A DNA stretch of 64,000 bases from Lasiosphaeria ovina (lineage: Eukaryota; Ascomycota; Sordariomycetes; Sordariales; Lasiosphaeriaceae), in the NCBI GenBank assembly GCA_033439765.1, contig JAULSN010000005.1:2557001-2621000 (forward strand). Direction: 5' to 3'. Both the position numbers and the translations under genes were made by a program. The notes under the pieces were generated by a model. It saw only the letters and a program-made list of their open reading frames with translations, ran no database searches and was not told where the DNA came from. Shown here one piece after another: positions 40,355-59,577 of this stretch. Within the stretch, counting starts at the first letter, position 1; every line of letters begins with the position of its first letter.

Positions 40355-42409
40355 GCTGGACCAGCGTTGGGAGTGGAGTTGTCGGTTTATTCCGAATACA
40401 TTTGTCTGCCGTTTGTTGCAGAGTACATAATTAATATGGGAGCGCGTACCAAGACCGGTTAGCGTATACCACTTTAGCCAAGTTTGCCTTCGAGCAAATG
40501 GCTGTATATACATTGTTAGACCTTCTTTGCGACGAGACATCACATAGAGCTTATTGAATCTGTTGCATGCAATCGCTGAACAAGAGAGATAGGATCGAAC
40601 ATGTGCGGGACGCCAAGATGAACTCCAATCTAGCGTCTCTGACGTCACCGGCACATTCAAGTGTTGGCGGCAATAAAGTAGACCAAGTGGTAAGCTAGGC
40701 CGAAACTGACGGATAACAGCGAGACGAACGCCCTTTGGCAGATTGGATGTTTCTATGTGGAAACATGAAGTGTTTACGCAACAAGGCTCCAAATATCCTG
40801 TCAGTAAAAATGAGATTGGCTTATCTGTAAAACCTTTTGTTGTCGTTCGCCACCCAGGGGAAACCGGGAGGCGGAAAAGGGGGGTTTCTAGTTCCACTTC
40901 GAGCATCATCTCTTCTTAGCTTACGACGCTGCACGCTTTCCATTCTTCCAAGACCTCTTGTTTTTAATAAAATATTTTTCATATTCTACGTGCTACTGTG
41001 ACACCGCGGTACCGCATCACTTCCTCGGGGTAGGCCGCTGGGAGTAAGTTGTTCTGTCTGGGGGCAATACTGTCTGCAGTACTTCAAAATCAAGGTTATC
41101 CCGGGAAGGCTAACCCGCAACAAGACCCAGGGAGGGGGGTGTGAGGGGTGTTGCCACGAGTCAATGTTGTGTTTTTTTTTCTAACCTTTTTTCCCTCTCT
41201 GGGGTTTTCAGCTGCTAACTACCTGGGGTAAAATGCGGGAAGATAAGGGCGTTGTTTCCTCGGCTGAGGCGAATTGGGTTTGGGGGTCATATGTCAGCTG
41301 TTGTTTTTGGACATGTCTATCTCTATCTCTTTTTTTTTTTTTTTTTTTTTTAGGTGGCCTGACTTTTAATTTTTTTTGTTCCTCGTCTTCCTTCCTGAAA
41401 ACCTTGGAACCGTGGGGGGTGAATTACGTTTGGGGGGAGGAGGGCCGGTTGAATACAAGAGGGTATTCTTTTCTTTTCCTTGTCTCGACTCTCTCTCTCC
41501 ACTTGCTTGTATCTCGGTATTCTTAAGTGGTTATTTATTTACTCTGCCCCTCCACCCCTTATCCCTAACTTGACACAAGAGAGGAGTTCCCTGTTAAAAC
41601 CGAGTTTAGTTAGTTAGGCACAGCAAGCAAAGGGCACCAGCTGTGGACTCGCTCTTATTGCCTTTTCTACCCCCCCGGGATACCTATCCTCGCGGTACTT
41701 TTTCCTCGCGTCCTCGGCTCTTGTCCCTGGTATTCTCCGGTATCCTTGCCCCCCTCCCCCCGGGCTCCTTTTCTGTTTGTCCTCCTGGCGGTTTGCTGTG
41801 GATGCACGCACCGGGAGACGGCCAGAGCGAGGTCTTTTTCTCTTTTTTCGCTCCGGCTCCATTTTCAGCTTCCCACTTTCGTATTTACTACACCTTATTT
41901 ATGCGAGGTAGCTCCGTTCAACTTAATTTCACCCATACGTTATTGAAGGGGTGCGAAAGAAGGGGGAGAGAAAAGGGGAAGGGAAACCGACCCTCTGGGG
42001 TTATTCTTTTTTTTACCTAACGGCGGTTGCGAGAAACCCACTACCCCCCCCCTGAAACTCAAACTCAAAAAAGCCGAAAACCCAGAGGAGATCAACTGCC
42101 GCAGTCGCTCGTTTGTTCACGCCCGGCCGACTAGCTCTCTCTCTTGCGACTTCTCCGTGTGTGTGCGACAAGCCGCCCGTCGTCACTGCGAGGATCCCGC
42201 GTCCGCGTCCGTGATAGCCTCCGTCGTCACTCGTTCACCTACCCAGACGTCGTCGCTCACTCGCCGGACTTCCAACTCGCATCACCCCGGCCTACCTTGG
42301 CCTGACATAACCTACTTCGGCCTTTCTTTCACTAGAAGAGGAGACCGGGAAAGAAAAGAGAGAAGAGAAAGGCCAGACGGCGCCCAGTCCGCTACCGCCA
42401 AACGACACG
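40355..42409. other. Intergenic region before the amino-acid permease
   Basis: No gene is recognised. It contains the transporter 3' flank and, from about 41.1 to 42.4 kb, strongly pyrimidine-rich DNA with a 22-T run at 41330-41351. Such CT-rich stretches are common in fungal promoters and 5' leaders, which fits the permease start at 42410. Confidence 0.6.
41330..41351 (+). repeat. Poly-T run (22)
   Basis: Twenty-two consecutive T bases lie about 1.06 kb upstream of the permease start, inside a CT-rich stretch. Length is prone to sequencing or replication error. Confidence 0.9.
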
Positions 42410-44119
42410 ATGGCGGTAGGAGGAGCTGGAGAAGGAGGAGGAGACGGGGGACTAGTAGACGAGAAGAGGTCGTCGATAACGGGGTCCGAGACGCCGCCGC
42501 CGTCGACAAAGCCGGGCGAGCTGCAACGGGGGCTGTCGGGGCGCCACCTCAACTTCATCGCCATCGGCGGCACCATTGGTACGGGTTTCTTCCTGGGCAG
42601 CGGAATCGCCCTCTATAAGGCCGGCCCGCTCGGCTGCCTGCTCTCGTACCTCTTCGTCGGCACCATCATGTACTCGGTCATGGTGTCCCTGGGAGAGATG
42701 GCTACCTTCATCCCGACGGCCGGCGCCTTCTCGTCCTACGCCACTCGCTTTGTAGACCCGTCGCTGGGGTTTGCCGTGGGTTGGCTCTATTGGTTTAGTT
42801 GTAAGTTCACAGAATTTTTACCTCTATCCTTGCTGCTGCCGCTTGGGGTTGGTGACGAGATAGGATGCGAGTTTGTAAACGTCTTCTAACATGCGGGTCG
42901 AACCATAGGGGCCATCACGTACGCGCTCAGCCTGACGGCAGCCGGCATGATCCTGCAGTACTGGAACCATGACGTCAACATCGGGATCCTGATCGCCGTG
43001 TTCTGGGTCGTGTTCACAGCCGTCAACTATCTACCCGTGCGCATATATGGCGAGCTCGAGATGTGGCTGTCCATGCTCAAAGTCATCACCATCCTTGGCT
43101 TCATCATCTTCGGCATCTGCATCGCCGGCGGCGCCGGCGAGGAAGGGCGACTGGGCTTCCGGTTCTGGGGCGACCCGGGCCCGTTCGCCGAGTACAAGGT
43201 CGCGGGGGCCGTGGGCAAGTTTGTGGGCTTCTGGGCGGTGCTGATCCAGGCGTCCTTTGCGTACCAGGGTGCCGAGCTGGTGGGCGTTGGCGCCGGCGAG
43301 GCCCGCAACCCCCGCAAGACGGTGCCTGCCGCCATCCGCAACACCTTCTGGGGCATCCTCTTTCTCTTCTGCACCACCATCTTCCTGCTGGGCATGCTCG
43401 TGCCCGCCAACGACGGTCGGCTGCTCACGGAGGCCTCGGACGCCTCGGCCTCGCCCTTGGTCATCGCTGCCGTCCGCGCCGGCGTCAAGGCGCTGCCCGA
43501 CATCATTAACGCCGTGCTGCTGACGGCGGTGCTCTCGGCCGCAAACTCCAACGTCTACTCTGGCAGCCGTATCTTGGTGGCGCTTGCCGAGGAAGGCCAG
43601 GCGCCTGCGTTCCTCAAGAAGATGACGTCGGCTGGTATCCCGTACTATTCCGTGGCCGTCACGTCCGCCTTCGGTCTTCTCGCTTTCCTGAATCTCTCGT
43701 CAGAGGGTGGCCGCGTCTTCAACTGGCTCCTCAACATTAGTGGTGTTGCAGGACTTGTGACTTGGGGATGCTGCTGCCTGTCTTATGTGGGATTCAAGCG
43801 CGCTCTCGAGGCCCAGGGCATTCCGCGCTCCGAGCTGCCCTACATTTCGCCGTGGCAGCCCTATAACGCTTGGTACGGGCTGTTCTTCTGCTGCCTCATT
43901 GCTCTCACCCAGGGCTTCACAGTCTTTATTGAGTGGGACGTCAGCGACTTCTTCGCCAACTATATCAGCCTCATCCTCTTCGCCATCCTCTGGCTGGGCC
44001 ACAAAATTGCGCTGCGGCAGCCCTTTGTCAAGCCCATCGAAGCGGATCTAGCCCGGGGACGCTATCTCGAGGGCGACGAGCAGCTGCCGGGCCAGGTACC
44101 TATTCCAAAAGAAGCGTAA
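42410..44119 (+). CDS. Amino-acid permease (fungal AAT/YAT family)
   Basis: Proton-coupled amino-acid permease of the plasma membrane, in the yeast Gap1/Dip5 family of the APC superfamily. Exons 42410-42800 and 42909-44119 give 533 residues. After a Gly-rich, acidic cytosolic N-terminus comes LQRGLSGRHLNFIAIGGTIG, then TGFFLGSG, the family signature at helix 1. Later blocks are SLGEMATFIPTAGAF, the LGFAVGWLYWFSWAITYALS segment split by the intron, and ASFAYQGAELVGVGAGEARNPRKTVPAAI (helix 6 region). They are followed by TAVLSAANSNVYSGSRILVALAEEGQAP (helix 8 region). About 12 hydrophobic segments are visible. The RFVDPSLGFAVGW and LQYWNHDVNIGI features are closer to Dip5-like acidic-amino-acid permeases, but substrate choice is uncertain. 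The gene runs in the same direction as AROM, 1.2 kb ahead of it. Confidence 0.94.
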
Positions 44120-50160
<6,041 letters not shown>

Positions 50161-50718
50161 GGTGACTCGCTGGGGGGACAGGCACTGTGAATGGCAATTT
50201 GAGCTGCCTGAGGGCGCTTTACTTTTTGGGTAGACTACCAAGGCTATTTTGGCGCTCAACGCACAGGGACGGACGGATTTTTTTGGTCTGTCTCTTGGAC
50301 GCAGAAAATTGCCTCTTCTTTGGCGAGGAGGCGTTGGAAGTATGTTGTCTAGACTAAGGCCGAGACAAAAAAAGGAAATAAAGGGAAAAAGGGGAAAACA
50401 AATAAAGCTCTCTGGGTTAAAATTGAGTCAGCCAGGGGATACCTGTATATCAAATCACTGGAGATCTCGATGTTGTCTCTTGTCTGTTTGCGTATTCTAT
50501 GCCATGGCAACACAACAAACATGCAAAATATCATCCCGTCGTCCCCCTTGTTTTGATCTGAAGACGAAACGAGCTTTCGGCGACATTTTTTTAAAAAAAA
50601 AAAAAGAAACATATTTATTGAATGTTGCAGATGAGACGTCTGATGATGACGATGAATGTGTGTATCGATCACATCACAACTATAAGATCCCGAGGTACAT
50701 TTCCTCCCCCCTTTTGTG

Positions 50719-50744
50719 ATGGTGATGGTGATGGTGATGGATGG
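50719..50744. repeat. GATGGT hexamer repeat
   Basis: About four imperfect to perfect gatggt units lie in non-coding DNA. Confidence 0.8.
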
Positions 50745-52316
50745 ACCCACGATGTCCCCGTGATGGACGACGTGTCCGGTTTCATCCACCCCCCCTTCTT
50801 ACCCCCTACATGAGAAGGGAGAGAAGAGGGGGCTGTATTGCCCGCTGATCATGGGACTGGCTGGCTGGCTGGCCGGAACGGGGCCGGGCCGGGCTGGGGT
50901 AGGTAGACCTCAGGGATGGAATGATAAATGGATGGATGGGCGGATAGATGGGCGGGCCATCATCCCCTCCCCCTTCCCATCCCCCTCTCCCAGGGGCCCC
51001 ATGGTTGCCATCGAAACTCTAGAGGCCGTTTCTATTTTCTGGTTCTGTGTTCATTTATACACAATATTTGACTTTGTCTTGTTGTTATTACTTAATTAAC
51101 TACCTTAGAACTATGTCTATCTACATTGCGGTTTCATCACAGCGCAAGTACGATCTATCTACTGCATGGGTGACGGAATAAAAACACACGGGCTGTTTAT
51201 TGTGGGTTTTCAACATGTCAGCCCCCGGGCAATGCGAATTGGATGGTCAATGGAAGAGTAAGAGTAAGGGCCCCTAGGTCCAAGACCGGACCGGCCGGCG
51301 GCCATGTCTCCCTCCTCCCCCGACGGGTCTGGCTTGTTTGTTACTCCGTGGGTTGCTTGCCTGCCTGTGGTAGTTGACCCGACCCCGACCCCGACCTCAA
51401 TCCTCGTGGTCTTGGTTTTTTATTTCAATTTGTCGACTGAAGCCGCACGCGGAGATAGGCAATAGGCCATGTGCTATATGCAGCAGTTAAAAACCATGGC
51501 GTTTACATCGGCCAGGGGGTTTAGCGCCGCCCAACGATTTCTCAAATCTTTGTTTTGGGTTTGTCGTGCATCATATCGTGCATAAGGTTATCACCTACTT
51601 CCACGGAGTAAATGGGTTGCTTAATCCGACGCGCGGCGCGGCCGCTGCAACTTGCTTGATCACCTCATCTTTTGCATGGGTTGCGGTTGCCGGCCGGCCG
51701 CACATCCCGCGTGAGCGCCTCAAGACCGGCGATAAGTCCGGCAGTTTGGGGATTAGCAGCAGCCATGCCCTATAGCCAGGTACTGATGATTGGTAAGGGA
51801 GCGGCTGCGGCGTGGTTGTCGCGGGTGGTTTCAATGAGGTGGCACGCGGATTGAATGCAAATACAAACAGACTGGCTGCATTGCAGCAGTGCGCGATGCG
51901 GTGCAGTGCAGCGAAGCGCAGTTAGCCAAGATAAGGTAATGATAGTAATAGTGAAGGTATGGCTTTACGCGCGTCCTGGGGGTTTCTCATCACCACCGGG
52001 TCCGATACCTAATTACGATCCCGATCCCGACTGCCGCGCGGACCATAGCCCGGGTTCTCCGGGGTTTGGCCGCCTTCTAATACAGGCACATATATTCCGT
52101 ACCTTCCTCAAGTGGGGGCGTGAAGCTGGGTTGAGTAAGCAGCGCACAGCACAACAGGGCAGCAACGCCCTTTTTCATCTATTACACACTTCTACCAACC
52201 AACCTTGAAAAGATAGTGTACCTATTTCGATCGTACTGCGCTTAGGTACCTAGGGTACGTATACGGAAAGTACGGCATTACGGTCTACCGAGCGGCCATA
52301 CTCGCACTCGCACACA

Positions 52317-52336
52317 CATGCGCGCGCGCGCGCATG
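52317..52336. repeat. 20-bp palindrome with alternating CG core
   Basis: CATG, then twelve bases of alternating C and G, then CATG form a perfect 20-bp palindrome. The alternating purine-pyrimidine core is the kind of sequence that can adopt Z-DNA or a cruciform. No gene is recognised beside it. Confidence 0.85.
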
Positions 52337-55300
52337 TTCCATGCTTTCCCAAACCCACACGTGGCTTGCGAGGCTGGCGCACCGCCGCCGCCAATAGATT
52401 CACTTTTTTGTCAGCTAACCCAACCCAGTCCCAATCAGTGAAAACCGAACCCAGCGCTGCGGCGCGGTTTCGAGGCTGCTGACAAGTCCACACCCTTTTG
52501 TTACGTACGATATGCAGGTTCTTCCTCCAGCTTGTGATTTTGTCAACTTTGATCCGGGCGCGAATTATTTTTATCCCCTGCCCTGGAAGTTGCGAGTTGC
52601 GGTGAGGGTTTTTTTCTTTAACGGAGGAAGATATAGTTCCCGGGTGGGCGGTGCATCCTTGGGTTCACTCAAGATCCGCTTACTATGACTCGATACGATG
52701 CCTAAGTTTGAGTTGAGTTGAGGCTGAATTCCCAAGTAGGTAAGGTAACTAAATCCGGCAACCAAACTCACTTGTTAATTCTAGACCGACGGAGAACCTC
52801 GTGTCGAAGGCACTTATTTGTAACCGTTGTTTTCGTATCCAAGTTATTGAGATGATAATTCCCGTATTTGGGTTTTTATTACTACGTAACTAGTAGTTTT
52901 CTACCGAGGGCATGTCGCATGCGAATAAATCACACATCGGGTTCGTCTTAGCAACACGGCTTTGCAGAGGCACGTTGCATGCTGGCGTCGAGTTCGGCAA
53001 ACGTTAAGAAGAGAGAGGGAAGAAAAATGGGTCCCGAGGCCGTGGCCGGCCGATGGTGCAACTCCAACTGTGATTTTCGGCGTCTGCCGACATCGAAGGG
53101 ATCCCACAAATTCCTTCCATGCGTCCTTCTGCGCTCGTTCTAAGGCTCAGAGGTGTGGGTCACTAAGCCCGGAAAGGCCATCGAAAGCGACCGAAAAAAG
53201 CCACCAACCCTCTTTTTTTCACGTCGGACCGCCGCCAAATGTCTTGCATGAGATTCCAAATCCTGGCCCTGCGCGTGCGAACCAGGGCTCTGGTGCCGCT
53301 GCCGCTGCCGCCATCGCGCGCCTGCCTGTCAACCCGCGCCCCATTCAATCCGCATTCCCGCGGAGGATGGGGGGTCAGTATTGTTTCCCAGCTGTCTTGG
53401 GTTACCGATAGTAGAACGGCTTTCTAAAGGAGCGAAAAAATTCTTCTCCGTACTCCCTCCTCCGACGGTAAGTTACCTAACTAGGTCCCCTAGGTACGGT
53501 CTAAGTGCTACAGCATGAGGTAGCATGGCCATGGACCCCTTTTTTCGGTCGGCCCAGTCTTTGCGTTACGGGTAAACGTTTTTTCCATACAATTCACCGA
53601 GTTGTTCGCTCCCGCAAAATTCCGTCCCGCATGGGGGAGTTGGGACAATTCAGCGTCTCATTCCGAAAAAAGTGCGAGATATCGAGGACACCGGGCTCGC
53701 GACCGACGCCGCGGCCAAAAAGCTAAACCGCGAAAACTTTGAATACAAGACGACACCGGAATTGAGATAATTCCGCCCGTTGCTACTTTCACCTCCCTGG
53801 GTGAAGCGGGAGTGCGGCATCCCTTTCCAATGTGTCGTCCGTGTGAGGTTCTGGTTCCTTGGAATTATCCATCCAACTCGGAGGCTCTTCGGACGCGGGT
53901 CCACCCCACTGAGACTTTTGACATGCATGCATCGTTTATTACTACATAGTACACGAGGCGCGCCTTCCAGAACAGCACTGGCCGAGGTACATGCACTACT
54001 TTTTGCGGGATGCAGTTAGAGCGAGAGCAAAGAGTCTAGAGCCCACAACACGAATGGCCGAGAAACGGCCAGAGACTAGCAGAAACCAACAGACGTGACT
54101 GGTGCACTCCCGAATCCGAATACCTTGCCGACCTGAGATCATCACCCGACGCCTTCTTACAAATCGCGTGGCTTTCTTTTAATTGAGGGAACCCGGTCTG
54201 GTGGACAGCGAAAATAAGTGGTCGTGCTTGCTGAAAGAGCGAAAGAAGCGAGCCTCGCAAAAAGATGTGTGGAAAAGAAAAATGAAAAAATAAGGCGCGC
54301 GCTTCCCAATCCCACACCTGGCACCCGACCGTTCCCGCGCTCTGCCCAGGTGCCGGAACGCTGGGACCACGAAGAGTCCGGGGGTGCCGACAGGCTCCAC
54401 ACAGAAAGATCTGCACACCCCCCTTGAGGCGGCCTCGGGCATACCATTTGTCAGAAAAGGGGAACAGATCTGTGGTGGGACCGTCTTTCGACCGGGATGC
54501 GCCCTGGGTTTCTGGCAGCTGCGTGGCACAGCTTGGCGAAGAGGATGGAGGGGGTGTGGTGCAGTGCGGTGGTGGCCCGCCCGCCGCACTGGGGGGGTTC
54601 CGCCCTGAGAATCACTGCAACCTGACTGTGAACCTCTTGTTCTGGGCGGGGGGAGCTGCTACCTTCACTAAGAAAGAAAAGGGGGTCTCCAGCTGTCCTT
54701 TTTGATTCCAGGTCCCCTCCTGATTGGCGTTTCCTCCATAGATTTCACAGATTTTGGGTAGGGCCGATCTAGACACCCTAAGATCTCACGCCAGCCAGGA
54801 CCAGCCAGCCAGGGCAGCACCAGTGAGCACAACCCACGCGAGGGACTGTGCGCCCGCCCATCCATCTAGTGTTGAACTTGGAAACATTACCTGCCACTGC
54901 CTGCCTATCGCTAGGCAGCTGAAAACGTGTGGACCCAGACAGCTGGGCCCAGACCCGCGGCCGTTTGTGTTTCCCAGGATACGACTTTATCCACGTGGAG
55001 AATCTAGACGTGGCGTTTGTCCGCTCTCCGCATTTTCAGCCCGGTCGGTCGGTGCTGATGCTCTGCTGTTAGTTTGGTGACTGGTTATTTTATTGATTTT
55101 CGAGAACTTCCTACCTAGTAGTCTATCTAACACGCATGCAACAGACACGGAGTGAGTGACCTAGTCAGTGAGTAGCGTGCACGTATAATCACCAATAACT
55201 CGATCGAGTCACCGAGGCGGCCCAACAACCACCTCGGGGTTAGGGGGGGGGGACGACTGCGTTGGCATTAGAAAGGGAGGAGAGGGATTTTTTTTCGGTC

Positions 55301-55900
55301 GTTATTTGTTTGGCACCCCTTGAATGGTGTCTCGAAGCTGTCTGTGTGCACCCCTATGCAGGCTCCGAAGAAACAACGACAAAAGAGAAAAATAAAGCCG
55401 CGGCACAAAAAGCCACCGCTGGGCAAGACTTTCTAGACGGGAAGGATTCTTTTCCGTCCCCCTTTCTTTTCATCCCTAGTTTCTCGCTTTTTTAGAGAGG
55501 GAAAAAAAATAAGGATGGTTTGACCATATGTCTCTGCTTTTGTCTCCGCGCACTCCTGTTTTAATGTCCTTGTGATGCGCTGCGCTGCTCCTCCCTGTGT
55601 GTAGTGTGTGTAAATATGTGTGTGTGTCTGTGTCGCATAAGTGCTGCGCGGCTGTGCGATTGACGGAGGGCTCCTCTCTTCGCGGGCGGCTCTTCCATGT
55701 CTGTGTGATCGCTTGACTGCCCGCCGAAATCGGGTCCCCAAGGCCCAGGAAATGCCATGCTCGCAAACATGCACTTTTGTCGTCTTGCAACTTAGACTCA
55801 TCGGCTGATCTGAGACCCACGCCGATCGGATGAAGAGGTATGGAGTACTGGATCTAAGCTTACACCCCTCCCCCATCCATCTCTCCCCACACCCCGAGTC

Positions 55901-56650
55901 CCGTGCTATACTCTCTTTATTGTCCTTTCCACGCGCGTGCTTTTGAAAATTTCAAATAAAGCATTTATGGGAGAAGAAGGGTTAGAGTTACGCATCACAA
56001 GGTACGCTGACTGGGTATCGAGGCGTAAACCTTTCCCGCGTGCTATCCGTTCTGTCAACGTCACATTAGTAAGAGGAAGCATTGCTACGGACACTTGTGA
56101 AGTTGTTTGCGAATTCCATGATAGCCCCATCCCGGAAATACCCGAGGCGATTTCGCTCACGCCTACTGAATTCGTACAACGTGCACTACCGGTTGCAGCT
56201 GCCGGAACGCCATTGCATTACTTGTTGGCGTACAACAGTCGCGGGCGTTGCGTTTGCACTTGCACTTATTCCCGGATATACGTTGACAGATCCGCGCAGG
56301 CTCTATCTATCCGCCCCGTACCCAGGGGTATCCGGCGCATGTACAAAGTACTATATCAGTCCATTGTATTACTCCATGTTCTACTCGAGTAGGTCGTGGA
56401 ACCGTAGCAGCCTACCTGGAGCCGGCAGGCAGAGAGAGGGGACGCCGTTCCGCGGTGTTCCGCACGGTCAACGTAGGAACCCGCAAACCCGGGAGTCTAG
56501 CCCCATCCCCAAAGGTCCCCCCGCCGCGCTACGGCGCAGCCAACGGTTAATTTACACTTTACCTCCACTGAATAGAGTCTAGCGTCGCTGTCGGCCTTCT
56601 CGGGTTTGCAGCGGCGTTCGGCCCTACCTAAGGAAACCTGCTACACAACA
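55901..56650. other. Protein-like patch of unknown origin
   Basis: Three overlapping frames look more protein-like than the surrounding non-coding DNA: plus 55937-56392 (151 residues), plus 56082-56582 (166 residues, another frame) and minus 55906-56160 (84 residues). None has a start, splice pattern or domain that I can assign. The minus frame (MSEIASGISG, VSVAMLPLTNVTLTERIARG) and the third plus frame (GTPFRGVPHGQRRNP, SSPIPKGPPAALRRSQRL) have balanced composition. The patch could be inserted organelle or foreign DNA, a decayed element, or chance. I do not call a gene. Confidence 0.25.
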
Positions 56651-59577
56651 ATCACTAATGATTAGAGATCGAGAAGGAAACCCGTAGGTGAGCTAGGCAA
56701 AAACCTAGCAAGGCGCGCAAGAGACATCTGTCAGCTCAGTGCAGCTGCTGCCCTGTCGGGCCAGGGGGCTGGCACAGGGTAGGGCTGCTTTCTCCATCGA
56801 GATCCTCCGCACTTATCTCCGACTCGAGCTCCAGCTCCCGAGTAGGCATTGTAGGGCGAAGAGAGCAAGACGAGATCCCGCAAAGCCGGTAGAAACTAGG
56901 AGACAAATGCGATCTGACAAGGGAAAAAGGGTCCGAGTTCCCGTGTCTGACTCATTACTACATTTGGCTTTGCTTTTACACGTGTATTCCGTATGTATTA
57001 TTTGTGAACTTTTGGGGTGTTGGGCAATTCTTAACCCATCACCTGCCCACGGATCATGTGATGTGTCAGTCACGAGAGCTCGCTTCTGACACAGTCTGGC
57101 CGCTATCTCCTTGCGGCAAAGGGGAGAGAGGGTGGGATGGCCCTGGGAACACCTGTCAAGGAAACCAAAAGGAAAGAGAGAAGACAGCGGAACCCAAACT
57201 TAAAAACGGGCCTCCAATTGCCTTTTTACGCACAATTGTGCAAAGGATCAACACTAAAATCCAAGAGAGTTGCGAGGTCTTATTGGGGCCACGTCCGCTG
57301 CTCTACGTACCAGATGAGGAGGACAGAAAAGGTGGGAGTCAGCCACAAGGTTGGACGACGCCACAATGCGTGGCCCGTCTCCAGGTTCCAGGTTCTCCGC
57401 GGTCCCGCACCTGAGAAAGCCCCAGAAAGCAGAGCTGTGCGGCCGTTGATTGGCCACGTGTTCCCCAGCTGGCTTTGTCATGCGGGCTTCTGGTCGGTGG
57501 GTTCAGCCAGCGACTGCCGACCGTGCATGCCATGCGTGCCCAGCCAGCAGGAAAAGTCGTGGGAGGGACAGACGGGAGAAGGGGGAACAGCCACCGCCAT
57601 GCGACTTGATTTGGGTAACCACTTTCACAAATCCTTGCCCGCCTTCGGACATGATCTCCGGTGATGTGGCTAGTGACGCGCAGCTGTCAAACCAGCGGCC
57701 TCTTGTTTTTCCCTTTTAGGTGCGAGGTCTGCTGAGGCCAACATGGCTGGCCGTCGTTACCGGGAGGGCTTTAGACTGCTTTAATCTATGGTGAGTCGAC
57801 ACTGCCTCGCAGATCAAGCAGTGAACTGTACGTACTATAGAATGAACGGTGTGGAGTCACCTCCCGTAGACGGAAACTCTGTAGCTTATGCCGTCGGAAA
57901 GCGTAAAATAAAGAGATTTTTGCTCGGCCTGTTCCTGGCGGGATGGGAGCAACGGCATCCGACTGCCGGTTTAGTGCACAGAGTGCCAGGGGAACAGGGG
58001 AACGATTAGTTAGACTCAGATCTCTGGGAATGCAGTTGCGATTGCGAGGTGGCTGAGCTTGTAGCTCTGAGATTGTAACCGGCCCGCATGCTGCACGATG
58101 AAAATTTTGCCTCTTTGGGGCTGGTGAGTGTGGAGGGGAGGGGGCGCAGGCTACAGAATATTCCACCAGGTTCCTGTCTGTTCCGCAAGCTCGTCATAGT
58201 ATTTTGTGCAGCGCTTCTGGTTGGCCCGTGCTCCCGTCTGGTCGCATCCACGCTTCGTAGCCCGTATCCGCTCACTATACCGCAGTACCTACACACACTA
58301 CAGCAGGAGCAGCAAACCCATCGCCGTCCAAACCCGTCACGGCCCACCAGAGGCTCAGCTATACTGGTATGCTCTCGCACGGCGCATATGGAAGCATTCG
58401 TATGCATTTTGCATCGCCATAGGCACGGGACCCGGGATGGATCGCTTGGCGCTAGCTCGTACCGACTCTAATGCCGCCGCCCCGACCACGGGGAAGACAG
58501 ACAGACATACCTGACCCGTCTGTCATGGCAGCTCACATACACGGAGTGCACAGGCGCACGTCGAGTCGTTCCCGGCAATATGGATACAGATACAGCTATG
58601 CAGGCCTGCAGATTTAGGACGACTGGAGCGGAAGTCGTCCTATACGTTCGGATACGGTCCATCGAGGGAATGCCATCCTTTTCGCCCGTTGTTCGTCGAA
58701 CAGCGGCAGCGACGACCGGGCACCATCCATTTCTCCCTGACTTCCGACCCGACGGATGTATCTAATTCCCGATAGCGGCTTTGATCTTTGAAGCCCGAAA
58801 GACGAAGAGACGACGACAAATACCTGCCTAGGTCAGGTAGTTCTGGATAGTGGTGAGTCAGCGCTTGGCTCTTTCCCTGGACCCGGCAGACGGACGACGT
58901 TTTTAATACGACGCGCGAAGAGACTAGGGTTGAGTCGCCCGACAGACAAGCTTGCGAACTACACAAAATGATTGCAAAGTGATGCATTGCTTCCTACCTT
59001 TGCCATCTCACTTACCTGCCTTAGGTACGCAGAGCTACGACAGTCAATCCGCAAATCCCAAGTCCCAGACACCCTCGACCTCCCCCAAGGCCTCGCTTAA
59101 AACTGGAGCGACGTAGGGAGGGACAGTACCTCGGTACATCCAAAGCCTAATCGACTCAGGCACGCTTGGCACGCTTTGCAATCCGTCCCACACTGCAAGG
59201 TGCACCCACCTTGCCGAGAGCCTGCAGGTGCCTCGACCCGCTTGCCTGCACGACCCTTGTCGGTCGCTGTTACTTTTTTTCCTTTTCGGCCACTCGGCCA
59301 TTCCAGTCACCCCCCCCGTTCCAGCCAGTGGGGCCCTCCCACACTCCCAAGGTTGCGTCATTGCTCAAACGATGCTCACCCCACCTTCTCATTGGTACCA
59401 CTGTCGACTGCGTACGCTCCGCCTGGAACGACGTACCTGCCTCTATTAGTCAAACCCCCCCCCTTCCCAGTCTTCCGATGTTAAATATCAACCTGGGTCC
59501 CTCCACCATAACCTTCCTCGATATTTTGCCACCAGCTATCTTTGACCATTTCATCTACGAAACCCTCAGCCGCGATC
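56651..59577. other. Gene-free stretch upstream of the zinc-finger gene
   Basis: No supportable gene. The last several hundred bases are C-rich and pyrimidine-rich and probably include the promoter and leader of the zinc-finger gene. Translated frames here, such as plus 59166-59738, run out of frame into the real gene and are shadows. Confidence 0.5.

Larger units (their letters stand above)
50161..55900. other. Gene-free stretch downstream of AROM
   Basis: No supportable gene. Frames on both strands are short, of low complexity, or overlapping, and none shows a domain. Contents include a GATGGT repeat at 50719-50744 and a CG-rich palindrome at 52317-52336. Homopolymer tracts, for example A runs near 50593-50605, and CCTAGGTA-type words near 52243-52255 and 53485-53493 are also present. 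It may be intergenic or hold non-coding transcripts. Confidence 0.5.

Noticed and set aside
38792..40909. A 705-residue open frame on the minus strand opposite the hexose transporter
   Set aside because: It is antisense to a well-supported transporter, has no domain and is Gly/Glu/Val-rich in the way expected from reverse reading of GC-biased codons.
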